From: Cephalotus follicularis
Taxonomy: Eukaryota > Streptophyta > Magnoliopsida > Oxalidales > Cephalotaceae
Direction: 5' to 3'
Length of the DNA: 64,000 bases
Assembly (NCBI GenBank): GCA_001972305.1
Contig: BDDD01001968.1
Location: forward strand, 124,001-188,000
In this document: positions 45,291 to 54,919 of the stretch, piece by piece
How positions within the stretch are numbered: position 1 is the stretch's first letter
How the letters are laid out: each line of letters starts with the position of its first letter
Position numbers and translations under genes: made by a program
The notes under the pieces: generated by a model
The model's database searches: none
What the model was told of the DNA's origin: nothing
What the model saw: only the letters and a program-made list of their open reading frames with translations

Positions 45291-46808
45291 GTGCCCTCTT
45301 ACGCAAATTTCCTAAAAGACTTATGCACGAAAAAAAGGATCCTTCCGACTCCGAAAAAGGCTTTCTTGGCAGCCAACGTCACTGTAATTATTTTGCAACC
45401 AAAGATTCCAAAGTACAAAGATCCTGGCTCCCCGACAATCTCTTGTGTTATTGGCAACACAAAAATTGAACATGCTTTGCTTGATTTAGGAGCAAGTGTG
45501 AATTTGTTGCCTTCTTCAGCTTTTGAGCAACTAGGCTTAGGAGAGTTGCGCCCGACCACCACGACTTTGCAATTAGCTGATAGGTCGGTAAAAATTCCAA
45601 GAGGGAAAATTGAGGATGTTTTGATCAAGGTTGGTGAGTTTATCGTTCCCGTCTACTTTGTCGTATTAGATACCCAACATGTTTGGAATATCAAAGATCA
45701 AATCCCAGTTATCCTTGGTAGACCATTCTTGGCCACAAGTAATGCTTTGATCAATTGCCGAAATGGTCTCATGAAGTTGAGTTTTGGAAAGTCGTCAATG
45801 GACTTTAACATCTTCCGTTTTGGAAAGCATCCAGTTGACTTCGATGAAGTCTATGTGATACGTTCGATTCCTGACACTTTTGACACGTATTTTGATCACA
45901 ACCTTATTAAGTGTAGGAAAGAATTCAAGGTAGAGGAAGCTAAGCAAAAGGATGGATTGACGTGGCTAGAAAATGAGGAAGCGTTAGCATGGTTAGAAAG
46001 TAAGCTCAATGAGTCAACGTCAGATAGTGAATGGGATCATCTATCCCATTACACTCATAAAATTGCCATGTCTGACCAAACATACTTTGACAAAGATTTT
46101 GATAATAACTTCATGGAATGCTTGAGAGAATTCGAGGAATTAGAGGTTACGCAAAAGGAAATATTGAGTTGGTTGGACGATGGGATCATCGATTTTTTTT
46201 TGGATAGTCAATGGTTGGTTGGCCACAATTTTTGTGATTCTCTTGATGGTTTCTACTGGTGGAGATCGTGTTGGGAGGGTTCTAAAATTGTAAAAATTGT
46301 TTTTTCCCATTGTGTGTGTAAGGTTGCTAAGATAGGTTTAGGTGATACATTTGAATGTTTTTGTTCTCTATATGGTTTTTACTGGTGGAAGTCCTATTGG
46401 GACGATCCTTACATTGTTTCTTGGCAATCTCTACATTTTGTTGACACGATTTTTCACTGTTATTGTTCTCTTGATGGTTTCTATTGGTGGAGATCTTGTT
46501 GGGATTGCTCTTATATTGTTAAAATTATTTTCTCAAGTGGTATGTTTAAGATTGACATGACAAGTATAGGAGATGCATTCAAATATTCTTGTTCTAATGA
46601 TGGATTTTATTGGTGGACATCCTTTTGGGATGATGCTTATATTGTTAAACCTATGCTTTCACGTGGTGTGTTTGAGTTTGTTAAGACATGTATTGGGGAT
46701 ACGAACGACATAAACGGGCAGCGAACACAAAGATTTCTCAATTTTATAACTGTATCGGTGGAGGAGGCCATGGACTTTCATGAGCCTTGTTATTTCGAGC
46801 CTCCATGA
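45291..46808 (+). CDS. Athila-like protease fused to an unrecognised GFYWW-repeat domain (int3)
   Basis: This is an open frame of 505 codons. Residues ~45-160 are a retropepsin (HALLDLGASVNLLP, catalytic Asp 65; VILGRPFLATS 140-150). Residues ~195-300 are acidic with two similar segments (FDHNLIKCRKEFKVEE and FDNNFMECLREFEELE). Residues 313-473 are four repeats with GFYWW at 320, 362, 396 and 438, of the form CxSxxGFYWWxSxWxxxxIV, spaced 42, 34 and 42. A short tail ends FHEPCYFEPP. There is no signal peptide, RT, RNase H or integrase. The first ATG is probably not a true start: the frame continues gag upstream through a stop (45288). int1 and int2 share the arrangement. I do not recognise the repeat domain; it could be a specific structural domain or a product of drift in a ~125-bp DNA repeat. 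Confidence 0.75.
   Translation: MPSYANFLKDLCTKKRILPTPKKAFLAANVTVIILQPKIPKYKDPGSPTISCVIGNTKIEHALLDLGASVNLLPSSAFEQLGLGELRPTTTTLQLADRSVKIPRGKIEDVLIKVGEFIVPVYFVVLDTQHVWNIKDQIPVILGRPFLATSNALINCRNGLMKLSFGKSSMDFNIFRFGKHPVDFDEVYVIRSIPDTFDTYFDHNLIKCRKEFKVEEAKQKDGLTWLENEEALAWLESKLNESTSDSEWDHLSHYTHKIAMSDQTYFDKDFDNNFMECLREFEELEVTQKEILSWLDDGIIDFFLDSQWLVGHNFCDSLDGFYWWRSCWEGSKIVKIVFSHCVCKVAKIGLGDTFECFCSLYGFYWWKSYWDDPYIVSWQSLHFVDTIFHCYCSLDGFYWWRSCWDCSYIVKIIFSSGMFKIDMTSIGDAFKYSCSNDGFYWWTSFWDDAYIVKPMLSRGVFEFVKTCIGDTNDINGQRTQRFLNFITVSVEEAMDFHEPCYFEPP
46227..46709 (+). repeat. Four ~100-127-bp DNA repeats encoding the GFYWW units
   Basis: Units begin near 46228, 46355, 46457 and 46581, each with GATGGTTTYTAYTGGTGG or a near variant. 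The period is 42, 34 and 42 codons, so every unit boundary keeps the reading frame. Matching units stand at about 6430-6900 and, incompletely, at 24450-24770. Confidence 0.8.
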
Positions 46809-48031
46809 TCATATCTGGTAATACCTACCCCGATTGTTTTTATTTGATTGCATTGTTTCATATATTTGTTGAGCATTCATTTTTATATCTATAGTTGTTT
46901 TCATTGCATTAAGGACAATGCAAGATTTAAAGGGGTTTAGACCAAAGTTCATTTTAATTTTGAAAGTAGGAATAAGTGTTGATCTGCTTAGAAACAATAG
47001 AAAACCCCATAGGAGATAATAAAAATTTTGTTTTGAAGGAAAAGAAAAGGAATGCATCTCAAGGTAGGAGTTTTGTGCAAAAATTAAAATGATAATTGAA
47101 CAAAAAGACCAATCTTGTGTGTTTTCAAAGTTTTATAAGATTTTACAGAGGAGGAGGATAAGGAATTGATGTTCCTGCATATATATGTGTATTTATATAC
47201 AATAAAAAAAGAAAGAAAAGAAAAAGTTATTTTACCTCTTTGAATTCAGTCTTAGTCTGTATCCTATTTGATTCGAGTAATTAAACCTTAGGTGTGTTCT
47301 ACACCTAGTTCCTTAAAGCCAACTGGTTTGAGAGCAACTGCTCGAAAGCTCGTTATTTGGGTCTTATAGAAAGCTTAAGAGGCTAAGACATTGCACGAAT
47401 TTAAGTTGGTAAAATTGTCATGTGCGAATTGTTAAATCTGAAGCTACTTAGTACTTTGAGTGTCTGGTGTTTGCTCCATCCATGACATTTCAGATGGAAA
47501 AGAGTGGAAGAATATGTTCAACGAAAAGAATGCAAAAAGAAAGAAAAATATATATATGTATATATGTGAGTGCTAAAATTCTTTTGTCTGACTCCGAAGT
47601 AGGATTTTATGTTGCTGCGAATGCATATCTTGATTGGTTATATAATGTGGAATAAAAGAAAAATAATGTATGAAAGCTCCTTAATTAAGATGTGTTTTGA
47701 TTCTAGAAATTGGAACGAGATAATAAAATTCAAGTATGGGGGTGTTCTATGCATTTTTTAAGTATAGATACATTTTACCTGTTTTAAAAGTTTTGATGAA
47801 TTGAATTTTGTGTGTTTATTCACTTGGAAAACACTCACGAGAAAACTCGTCCACTAGGGCCACCTAGGGGTTTAACGGCTTGTTGCATATGCTAAATGCA
47901 ATCGTGATTCCTACGAAAATGAGTTAGGTTTTTGCTTGTGTTTTCTGTTTTCTATTTTTCTGTTTGTTTTCTTGTTTTAGATTTCCATTTGGTTTGCTTG
48001 AGGACAAGCAAAGTTTAAGTATGGGGGTATT
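46809..48031 (+). other. 3' untranslated region of int3
   Basis: No coding is recognised. It is collinear with 7015-8252. The first PPT-like module is damaged here (GCAAGATTTAAAGGGGTTTAG at about 46920), the middle one is kept (AAGTATGGGGGTG, 47733), and the functional PPT AAGTATGGGGGTATT stands directly before LTR4. Confidence 0.7.
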
Positions 48032-49643
48032 TGTTTAGCATAAAAATGTGTTATTTTTAGCGTGTTATATTTTTATGCTTGGAATAGACTACTATGGTTG
48101 TTTTTATTTGATTTTCAGGTATTAGGTTTATTATTGAGGAATAAGAGAAAATGAAGCTAAAACGCTACTTTTCGAGTTAAAGTGGTTTGATTTCAAAGAT
48201 CGATCCAAGAGTACACCCACCTAAGCGAGAGAAGTCAAAATTTAAGGCTCAGCAGATATTGAATATTAGCCTAATTTTGTCCATAAAATTATTTGGAGCA
48301 TTTTTCGTTCTTGGGCCGAGTCATTCTGAAGCTCCGATGAGGAGATATTACAAGAAAATAAATATTGAAACACGTGTCACCATTTGTAGAAATCTGCTCC
48401 ACGTGTCGCCACCTGCATGCATTGTATGCATTCTTCAATTAACGGCAGCAACCAATGCATCAATCCATGCACATTAAGCTCCATGTACTCCCAGCCCATG
48501 CAACCACGAGTCCATGCAGCCAACATCCATGCGCATCAAATCATTTCAGCCCACATGCGCACAAGAGTCCATCATGCCCATCTCATGCCCATGAAACCAC
48601 TCAAAACGCCAGAGCCAATGCACAAGGGTCCATGAATGCATATGTCTTCAGCCTGCCAACCATGCAACCCATCAGCAGTCCATCCGCGCACACGAGCCCA
48701 TGCAAACCATGTGCCTCACGAATCCTCAATGTTTTAATTTAATTTTTTTAGGTCTTTTAGTCGGCTACATGTGTATATATATATATGGCATAAAGAGTAG
48801 TAGAGCGACACAGTAGCAGCAGACACATGAAAGAGCAACAACCGTCTTCTCCATTGTCATTTTTTTAGTTTAGTTTTCTTAATGTTTTGTAGCTAGTTTC
48901 TTGAAGTTTTTGGGTTAGAACAAAATCTAGATTGTCATTGTTTCAATTCCACCAATAAAAATCCCTGAAGTTTTATTATGTTCTTCAATTTTCTGCCTTC
49001 ACACATACTCTGTCTGTCTGATTAAAATCCACAAACATCTTGTCGGTGAATATGAAAGTTGCTGAATAATTGGTGTTTAATGCTATCAATGAAGTATACT
49101 CATACGGTTTGTCACACCGAACACACTCCGTATAGACCTAGCATGACTTCTCATAAAATTTGTCTGATTAAAATCCACACTCTGTATAGACCTAGCATGA
49201 CTACTCATACGATTTGTCATCACAGTCGCACTCTGTATCGACCTAGCTGCCGTTGGTTATCAAGGTATGATCGTTTAATTAACGTGAATTATTCAATACA
49301 ATCTATGGTGAGTTTCAATACCCTGAAACCAATTTTTCATTATATATTTTCTTTAGTTTTCTTTATTTCTTTGATTAGTTTTAATTTGCACGCATTATTT
49401 TATGTTATATTCTATTATTTTAGTTTGTTATTTTATTTTATTTATTTCCTACCTAGTTTCAATTGTTTTATTACTTTTTCATAATTAGGAGTAGTTTTTG
49501 ATAGTTTATCTCAAATTTTCTATACTTCTCCTAGGTTGAATAAACTATAACTAGTTTAACGTTTCCCTGCGTTCGACCAGTTACTGCCTGATCTGTGCAC
49601 TTGCGGCTATAAATTTGAAAACATCATTATTTTTAAGTGAACA
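48032..49643 (+). repeat. Athila-like LTR4 (1612 bp), right end of the block
   Basis: It runs TGTTTAGCATAAAAATG...AAGTGAACA. It is followed by TCACC, the right copy of the TSD, and then by the chromodomain coding of E on the minus strand. It has the best-preserved U3: CACGTGTC at 48371 and 48400, TGCATGCAT at 48414, TATA at 48773-48785, and AATAAA near 48954. Confidence 0.92.
48371..48735 (+). promoter_or_regulatory. Double CACGTGTC plus CATGC-motif cluster, Athila LTR4 U3
   Basis: Two G-box/ABRE words 29 bp apart are followed by CATGCAT (48416) and about a dozen further CATGC words, then the TATA box at 48773. This is the seed-promoter type of combination known for bZIP and B3 factors; activity is inferred, not shown. 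Confidence 0.5.
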
Positions 49644-49648
49644 TCACC

Positions 49649-50139
49649 TTATCGGGTCGATGGAACTGGCGCTGAAACTTCACCATAGTTATCATTCGGT
49701 TCCTCAATACCTGCGTCTTCCAATCCATAATCTGTACCGATGACTCCTCACAAGAAAGGTCATCTTGCACAGGAACTGAATCATAATTCAAGACATGTGA
49801 CGGGTCCCGGATATATCTCCTCAGCATAGACACGTGGAAGACATTGTGCACATTTGACAGTGCAAGAGGTAAAGCAAGCTGATAAGCCACCTCCCCAACT
49901 CTCTCTAAGATCTCGAATGGACCAATGTAGCGCGGAGCTAGCTTGGCCTTTTTCCCAAATCTCTGCACGCCCTTCCATGGTGAAACCTTCAGAAACACAT
50001 GATCACCAACGTCGAAGGACAGAGGCCTCCTCTTTACGTTGTCCACATAGCTCTTCTGCCAGCTCTGAGCTGCAAACAGTTTCTCCCTGATAAACCTGAA
50101 TTCCTCAGAAGTCTCCTCTACCAGATCCGACCCAAGCAA
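49649..50139 (-). pseudogene. Element E integrase C-terminus and chromodomain start
   Basis: This holds MLGSDLVEETSEEFRFIREKL, VGDHVFLKVSPWKGVQRFG, KLAPRYIGPFEILERVGEVAYQL, VFHVSMLRRYIRDPSHVL, and then the chromodomain up to the Athila insertion at 49648. The last residues of the open frame come from LTR4. The missing C-terminal codons stand at 1864-1918. Confidence 0.9.
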
Positions 50140-50781
50140 TGGTCGTTCACCAACCTCATCCCAACAAATGAGTGATCTACACTTTCTTCCATACAGAGCC
50201 TCTTATGGTGCCATACCGATAATGGAATGATAGTCATTATTATAAGAAAAATCTATCAAATGAATGTGGTCCTCCCAAGTACCAGTAAAGTCGATAATAC
50301 AAGCTCAGAGCATATCCTCCAAGGTCTGGATGGTACGCTCTGACTGGCCATCTGTCTGTGGGTGAAATACAGTGCTAAGGTTTAGGTTCATCCCAAAAGA
50401 TGTCTGGAATCTCTTCCAAAAGTTGGAAGTGAAGATCGAATCCCTGTCACATACGATACTCACCGAAACACCGTGTAGCCTCACTATCTCCTTCACATAC
50501 AAATGAGCCAACTTGCTCACTGAATCCGTGACATTCGTGGGCAAAAAGTGAGCCGATTTGGTTAGCTGATCCACAACGACCCACACCGCATTGTGACGGT
50601 TCACAGTCAGAGGAAAACCCGAAACAAAATCCATCGTCACATGCTCCCATTTCCACTCTGGAATCAGTAAAGGATGTAAGAAACTCGCTGGGCTCTGGTA
50701 AGTATAACACTTCGCGACATAGTCAGCAATCTCCCTCTTCATGCCAGACCACCAGTAGTTCCTCTTCATGTCTTGATACAT
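50140..50781 (-). pseudogene. Element E integrase zinc region and core
   Basis: KMYQDMKRNYWWSGMKREIADYVAKCYTYQ has lost the second Cys of the CxxC (Tyr), and the ~12 residues that follow in G are deleted. The core shows VTMDFVSGFPLT (D), VCDRDSIFTSNFW (D) and TDGQSERTIQ (E). Stops occur after EDML (50305) and between 50140 and 50300. Confidence 0.85.
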
Positions 50782-50829
50782 CTTTGTGCTACCAGGATGT
50801 ATGCTATACTGCGACTTGCGCGCTACATT

Positions 50830-51474
50830 TCATAACGCACTTTTTATCTCAGGATCATCTGGAAGACACACCCGTCCCCGAAATCTGAAAACGTCGTCAG
50901 AATGCATCAAAAAATCCGACTCTGGAGCCAGATTCTCGCGAATCTCTAGTAGTTCAGGATCATGCAACTGTGCATCCTTTATATGATCCAGTAGTGCTGG
51001 CTGCACTCGCATGCTTGCCATAAAGACCCCTGGTGACTGATTAAATGGAGACCACCCTTGGAAGTCCTCTAACATCTTCCACTGAGATATCATCGTGCTA
51101 GCAATCATAGCCTTACGGCTTAAGGCATTCGCGACCACATTCGCTTTCCCAGGATGGTACTAAATACTGCAGTCATAGTCATTAAAGAACTCAACCCATC
51201 TCCATTGCCTCATGTTCAGTGTATCTTGACAGAAAAGATACCTCAAACTCTTGTGGTCAGTGAAAATCTCAAACTGTGCCCCATACAAATAATGAATCCA
51301 TTTCTGAAGGGCAAAAGTAATCACGGCTAGTTCAAGATCGTGGGTCGGGTAGTTCTCCTCATACGACTTTAGCTTCCGCGAAGCATAAGCGATTAACCTT
51401 CCTTGTTGCATCAACACGCAACCTAATCCCTTACCTGAAGCATCACTGTAGACTGCAAAGCCCTCATTACCCTA
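50830..51474 (-). pseudogene. Element E RNase H and integrase linker
   Basis: [38 protein letters not shown] and [14 protein letters not shown] (51160-51417), then a stop and [27 protein letters not shown] (50830-51138). The first catalytic motif lies upstream, across a stop at about 51474 (YSDASG region). Confidence 0.85.
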
Positions 51475-52299
51475 AGGTAATGACAAAACAGGAGCGGAAA
51501 CCAACCGATCCTTCAGATCACAAAAATTGGCCTCACAGTCATCATCCCAGATAAGCAGGGTCTTCTTCTGAGTAAGCTTCATCAACAGTGCCACTACCCT
51601 CAAGAAGTCCTGAATGAACCTCCGATAATAACCTTCCAAACAAAGAAAGTTGCGTACCTCGGTCACATTCCTTAGTTGCAGCCAATCTCGCACCACTCTA
51701 GTCTTCGACGGGTCCATCGCCAAACCCTCTCCAGATACAATGTGACCAAGAAAGATCACATGATCGAGCCAGAACTCACACTTGCCAAACTTGGCATACA
51801 ACTGATGCTCTCTGAGAATCTGCAAAACCAATCTCAGATGATAGACGTGCTCCTCCTCACTCCTTGAGTACACTAGAATGTCATCGATGAATACTACCAT
51901 AAACTGATCCAGGTAGGGCCGGAACACATCATTCATTAGTGACATTAATGTTGTCGGTGCGTTGGTGACACCAAACGACATTACCAAGAACTCATAGTGA
52001 CCATACATAGTCTGGAAGGCAGTCGTCTCTACATCTCCTTCCTTCACCCTCAACTGGTGATAACCCGACTTCAGATCGAGTTTGGAAAACACCCTTGACC
52101 CTTGTAACTGGTCAAACAAATCCTCGATGTGCGGAATAGGATACTTATTCTTAATGGTGGCCTTATTCAACATCTTGTAGTCGATGCAAAGCCTCATCGA
52201 CCCATCCTTCTTTTTCACGAATAACACTGGCGCGCCCCACAGAGAAACACTAGGCTGCACAAAACCTTTATTAATTAGGTCTTGCAACTGTAACTTCAA
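51472..52299 (-). pseudogene. Element E reverse transcriptase
   Basis: This 275-residue frame holds: [52 protein letters not shown], the catalytic [26 protein letters not shown] and [16 protein letters not shown] stop at about 52300 separates it from the N-terminal RT part in the preceding frame. Confidence 0.92.
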
Positions 52300-52302
52300 T
52301 TC

Positions 52303-53148
52303 TCAAAAATCTGTAGGAGCCATTCGGTAAGGTGCCTTAGAGATAGGAGCCGTACCGGGTACTAGATGAATCACAAACTCCATGCTCCTCTTTGGTGGTA
52401 AAGACACCAAATCTGCAGGGAATACATCCAGAAATTCATTCACAACTGGAACTTCCTCCAGGCTCTTACCTTTCTCCTTTCTTCTGTTAATCACATGCGC
52501 CAGAAACCCTTCATACCCTTTTTCCAGATATCTCGATGCACGGATAAATGATATAATCGGCATCGAGAACCCTTTGTTTCCCTTGAACTGAATAGTAGTT
52601 CCATCAAGTGAGCAAAAATCCGTAGTCTTGTTGTAACAGTCTTTGCGTGCACGGTAAGCTGACAACCAATCCATACCCAAGATGATGTCAAAATCATGTA
52701 TGGGTAGTATGATCAAATCTGCGTACACTGGAACACCTGCCATAGAAATCTCGCAACCCATATACACCAAATCTGTACACATGGAACCCCCAGTAGGTGT
52801 ACTCACATCGAGAACATATGGCATGCAATCAGGAGGCACATTCAAACATGATGCAAATTGGGAAGCAATAAAAGAATGCGATGCTCCCAAATCCATCAAC
52901 ACTCTAGCAGAAAAACCGTAAACATATATAGTACCTCCCACAATAGAAGTAGACTCTATAACCTCTGTCTGGGTGAGAATGAAAACTCTACCTTTAACGA
53001 TACCCTTGCCAATATCTCTCCGTTGTGACGGTCCAGGTGCAGAACCACTTCCACTCGCTGGCCCCTTAGGTGCAGTCGTCTGACCCCTCGGGCAATCCCT
53101 AGCCATGTGGCCAGATTCCCCACATCTCATGCACAGCCCTTTATTCAA
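52303..53148 (-). pseudogene. Element E second zinc knuckle, protease and RT N-terminus
   Basis: CMRCGESGHMARDC is an intact CCHC knuckle. The protease shows [12 protein letters not shown] (Leu where Thr or Ser is usual after Asp) and [15 protein letters not shown] starts at [16 protein letters not shown]...PYRMAP. It is closely similar to 18690-19988 of G. Confidence 0.9.
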
Positions 53149-53160
53149 CCAACAGTCTCT

Positions 53161-54168
53161 CTAAATGTGACCCATACGGTCGCAGTAAGAACAAGCTCCT
53201 GGCCTCATATTACTCCCCTGGCTGGCAGACTGGTTGGATCTATTCTTTCGTGACTTTGAAGGGGGACCGCTACCCTGCCATTTCGATGACGCTGGCCTAG
53301 AATGAGTAGATGTCTGTTTACTTTGTTGCACTCGAGCTCTCTCGGTACGGTCTTCACTCAATATACTCTCTAGTAGTCTCATCTTCTGGGCAACCTCCAC
53401 AAAAGTACTAAGATCGAAGATCCGGTCGTAAACCCCGTAGGAACCTCCAGATCTTCTTTTCCTCATATGCCACCAGATAGGATGAATGCCCGACAAGCTC
53501 CACAAATGTGGCCTGATACTCGGCCACTGTCATCTCACCTTGACACAGCTCCAAGAGCTCTGTCTCCTCCTTTGTCACTCTATCTGGGGTACATAAGTCA
53601 CCAGGAACTCCTCCTGAAACCCCTCCCAAGTACTAGCAACTCTGGTGGCCTCCCATTTAGCTTTGACCATCTCCCACCAGTGAGTGGCCTCACCCCATAA
53701 TCGGTACATAGCAAATCTCAGTTTCTGCCTGTCAATGCATTCCATCACCTCGAAGATCTTCTCTAGATCCAGTTACCACCTCTCAACAATAGTGGCTTCA
53801 AACTCCCCTTTGAAGCTGGGAGGATTATGTCTCATGAACCTCTCAAGGTTCCTTCCGAATCGATTACCGTCATCATGTACACCATGAGCAAGAGCCATCT
53901 GCCGAGGCTGAGCTTGGGAATACAATCATCGCATCTCCTCCATGTTCGCCACATTGGCAGCCATCTCCTGCTAATTAGTAGCCATCTGCTGCTGGAAGTA
54001 GTCAGCGATGCAGTTCATGGGATCTCTCACATTAGGTGCCGCCTCTGGAACATTCATGTTGGCAGCCTCCTGAGGAACATTATTCATTGGATCTCCCACA
54101 AGATTGACCTCCTCGGGAACATCCTCGTCAACAATTCTACGGCTTCCGCATCTTCTCCGACCATCCAT
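53161..54168 (-). pseudogene. Element E gag
   Basis: The ATG at 54168 (MDGRRRCGSRRIVDED) is 94 bp from the PBS, like G. Core words are ERFMRHNPPSFKGEFE, DLEKIFEVMECID, LWGEATHWWEMVKAKW, ELLELCQGEMTVAEYQ and FLRGLRPDL. There are stops at about 53970, 53920, 53775 and 53407, and a frame change near 53420-53460. The first zinc knuckle (CSYCDRMGHI...DC) contains a stop. Confidence 0.87.
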
Positions 54169-54261
54169 TTGGTTCCTATAAAGAAAGATATCATTAGTCA
54201 TCCCGAGGAAATAATTGTTAATTGCCAAGGATAGTATCCTAGCTAAGCATATATGGAATAT

Positions 54262-54273
54262 GCTCTGATACCA
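54262..54273 (-). promoter_or_regulatory. Primer-binding site of element E (iMet tRNA)
   Basis: On the minus strand TGGTATCAGAGC follows the LTR end (GTGACAACAG), identical to element G. Confidence 0.92.
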
Positions 54274-54919
54274 CTGTTGTCACACCCCGTTTCCATTAAC
54301 AACATATATCATGGCAATTTAACATAAATCCAGCTTATACAAAAATACGATGATTTTAAAACTTTGATTTCCAATCACATCTTGCGGAAGCGTCCCATAC
54401 CACATGATTCCAACATTCGATATCATTATGTCATTGTCAATTGCCCTCAAATGGAGAGTGATCAAAAGTCGATCTACATCATTAATACATTAATACATCA
54501 TTACAGTAACCCAAAATAAAACATATCTCAATACATCATTTAACATTTATTTAAGTAAATAAAACTCCATCACCCCTCCCATTCGGTCGCGCACGGTCGA
54601 TATCCGTATCACTGCATCAATCTGAAATAGTAGGGGGTTAGCCTTTGTCCTTACTTGGCTAAATTATAAGTAAAATTCAGGGTCAATGATAAAGAATGTC
54701 ATGAAATGAATGCATTCATGACGCAATATATAATATATCGCAATATGTACAGATATATATATACATATGTATCTATGCCAATAGGTGCAACCGTACCAAG
54801 TGGCTACAACCACCAAATCATCCACCATGTCTTAAAGGACAATCAAATCAAATCGAATGAAATCAAATCGACTGTACAAAGAGCGTCGCCATCTCCTAAC
54901 CCTGACGTCATACTCTTAC

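Larger units (their letters stand above)
1919..49643 (+). mobile_element. Athila-like LTR retrotransposon block, tandem trimer (LTR-int-LTR-int-//-LTR-int-LTR)
   Basis: Three internal regions and four LTRs (one truncated) of a single family lie head to tail. The outer ends are a TG start (1919) and a CA end (49643). The flanks TTGCC (1914-1918) and TCACC (49644-49648) both derive from a TCGCC target by one C-to-T or G-to-A change at the CpG, and the interrupted chromodomain of E reads through the junction. A single insertion followed by unequal LTR-LTR recombination explains this. PBS (TGGCGCCGTTG..., Asp-tRNA type), gag and protease are Athila/Tat-like. No RT, RNase H or integrase is present in any unit. 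The middle unit contains the insertions I, G and B. Confidence 0.85.
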
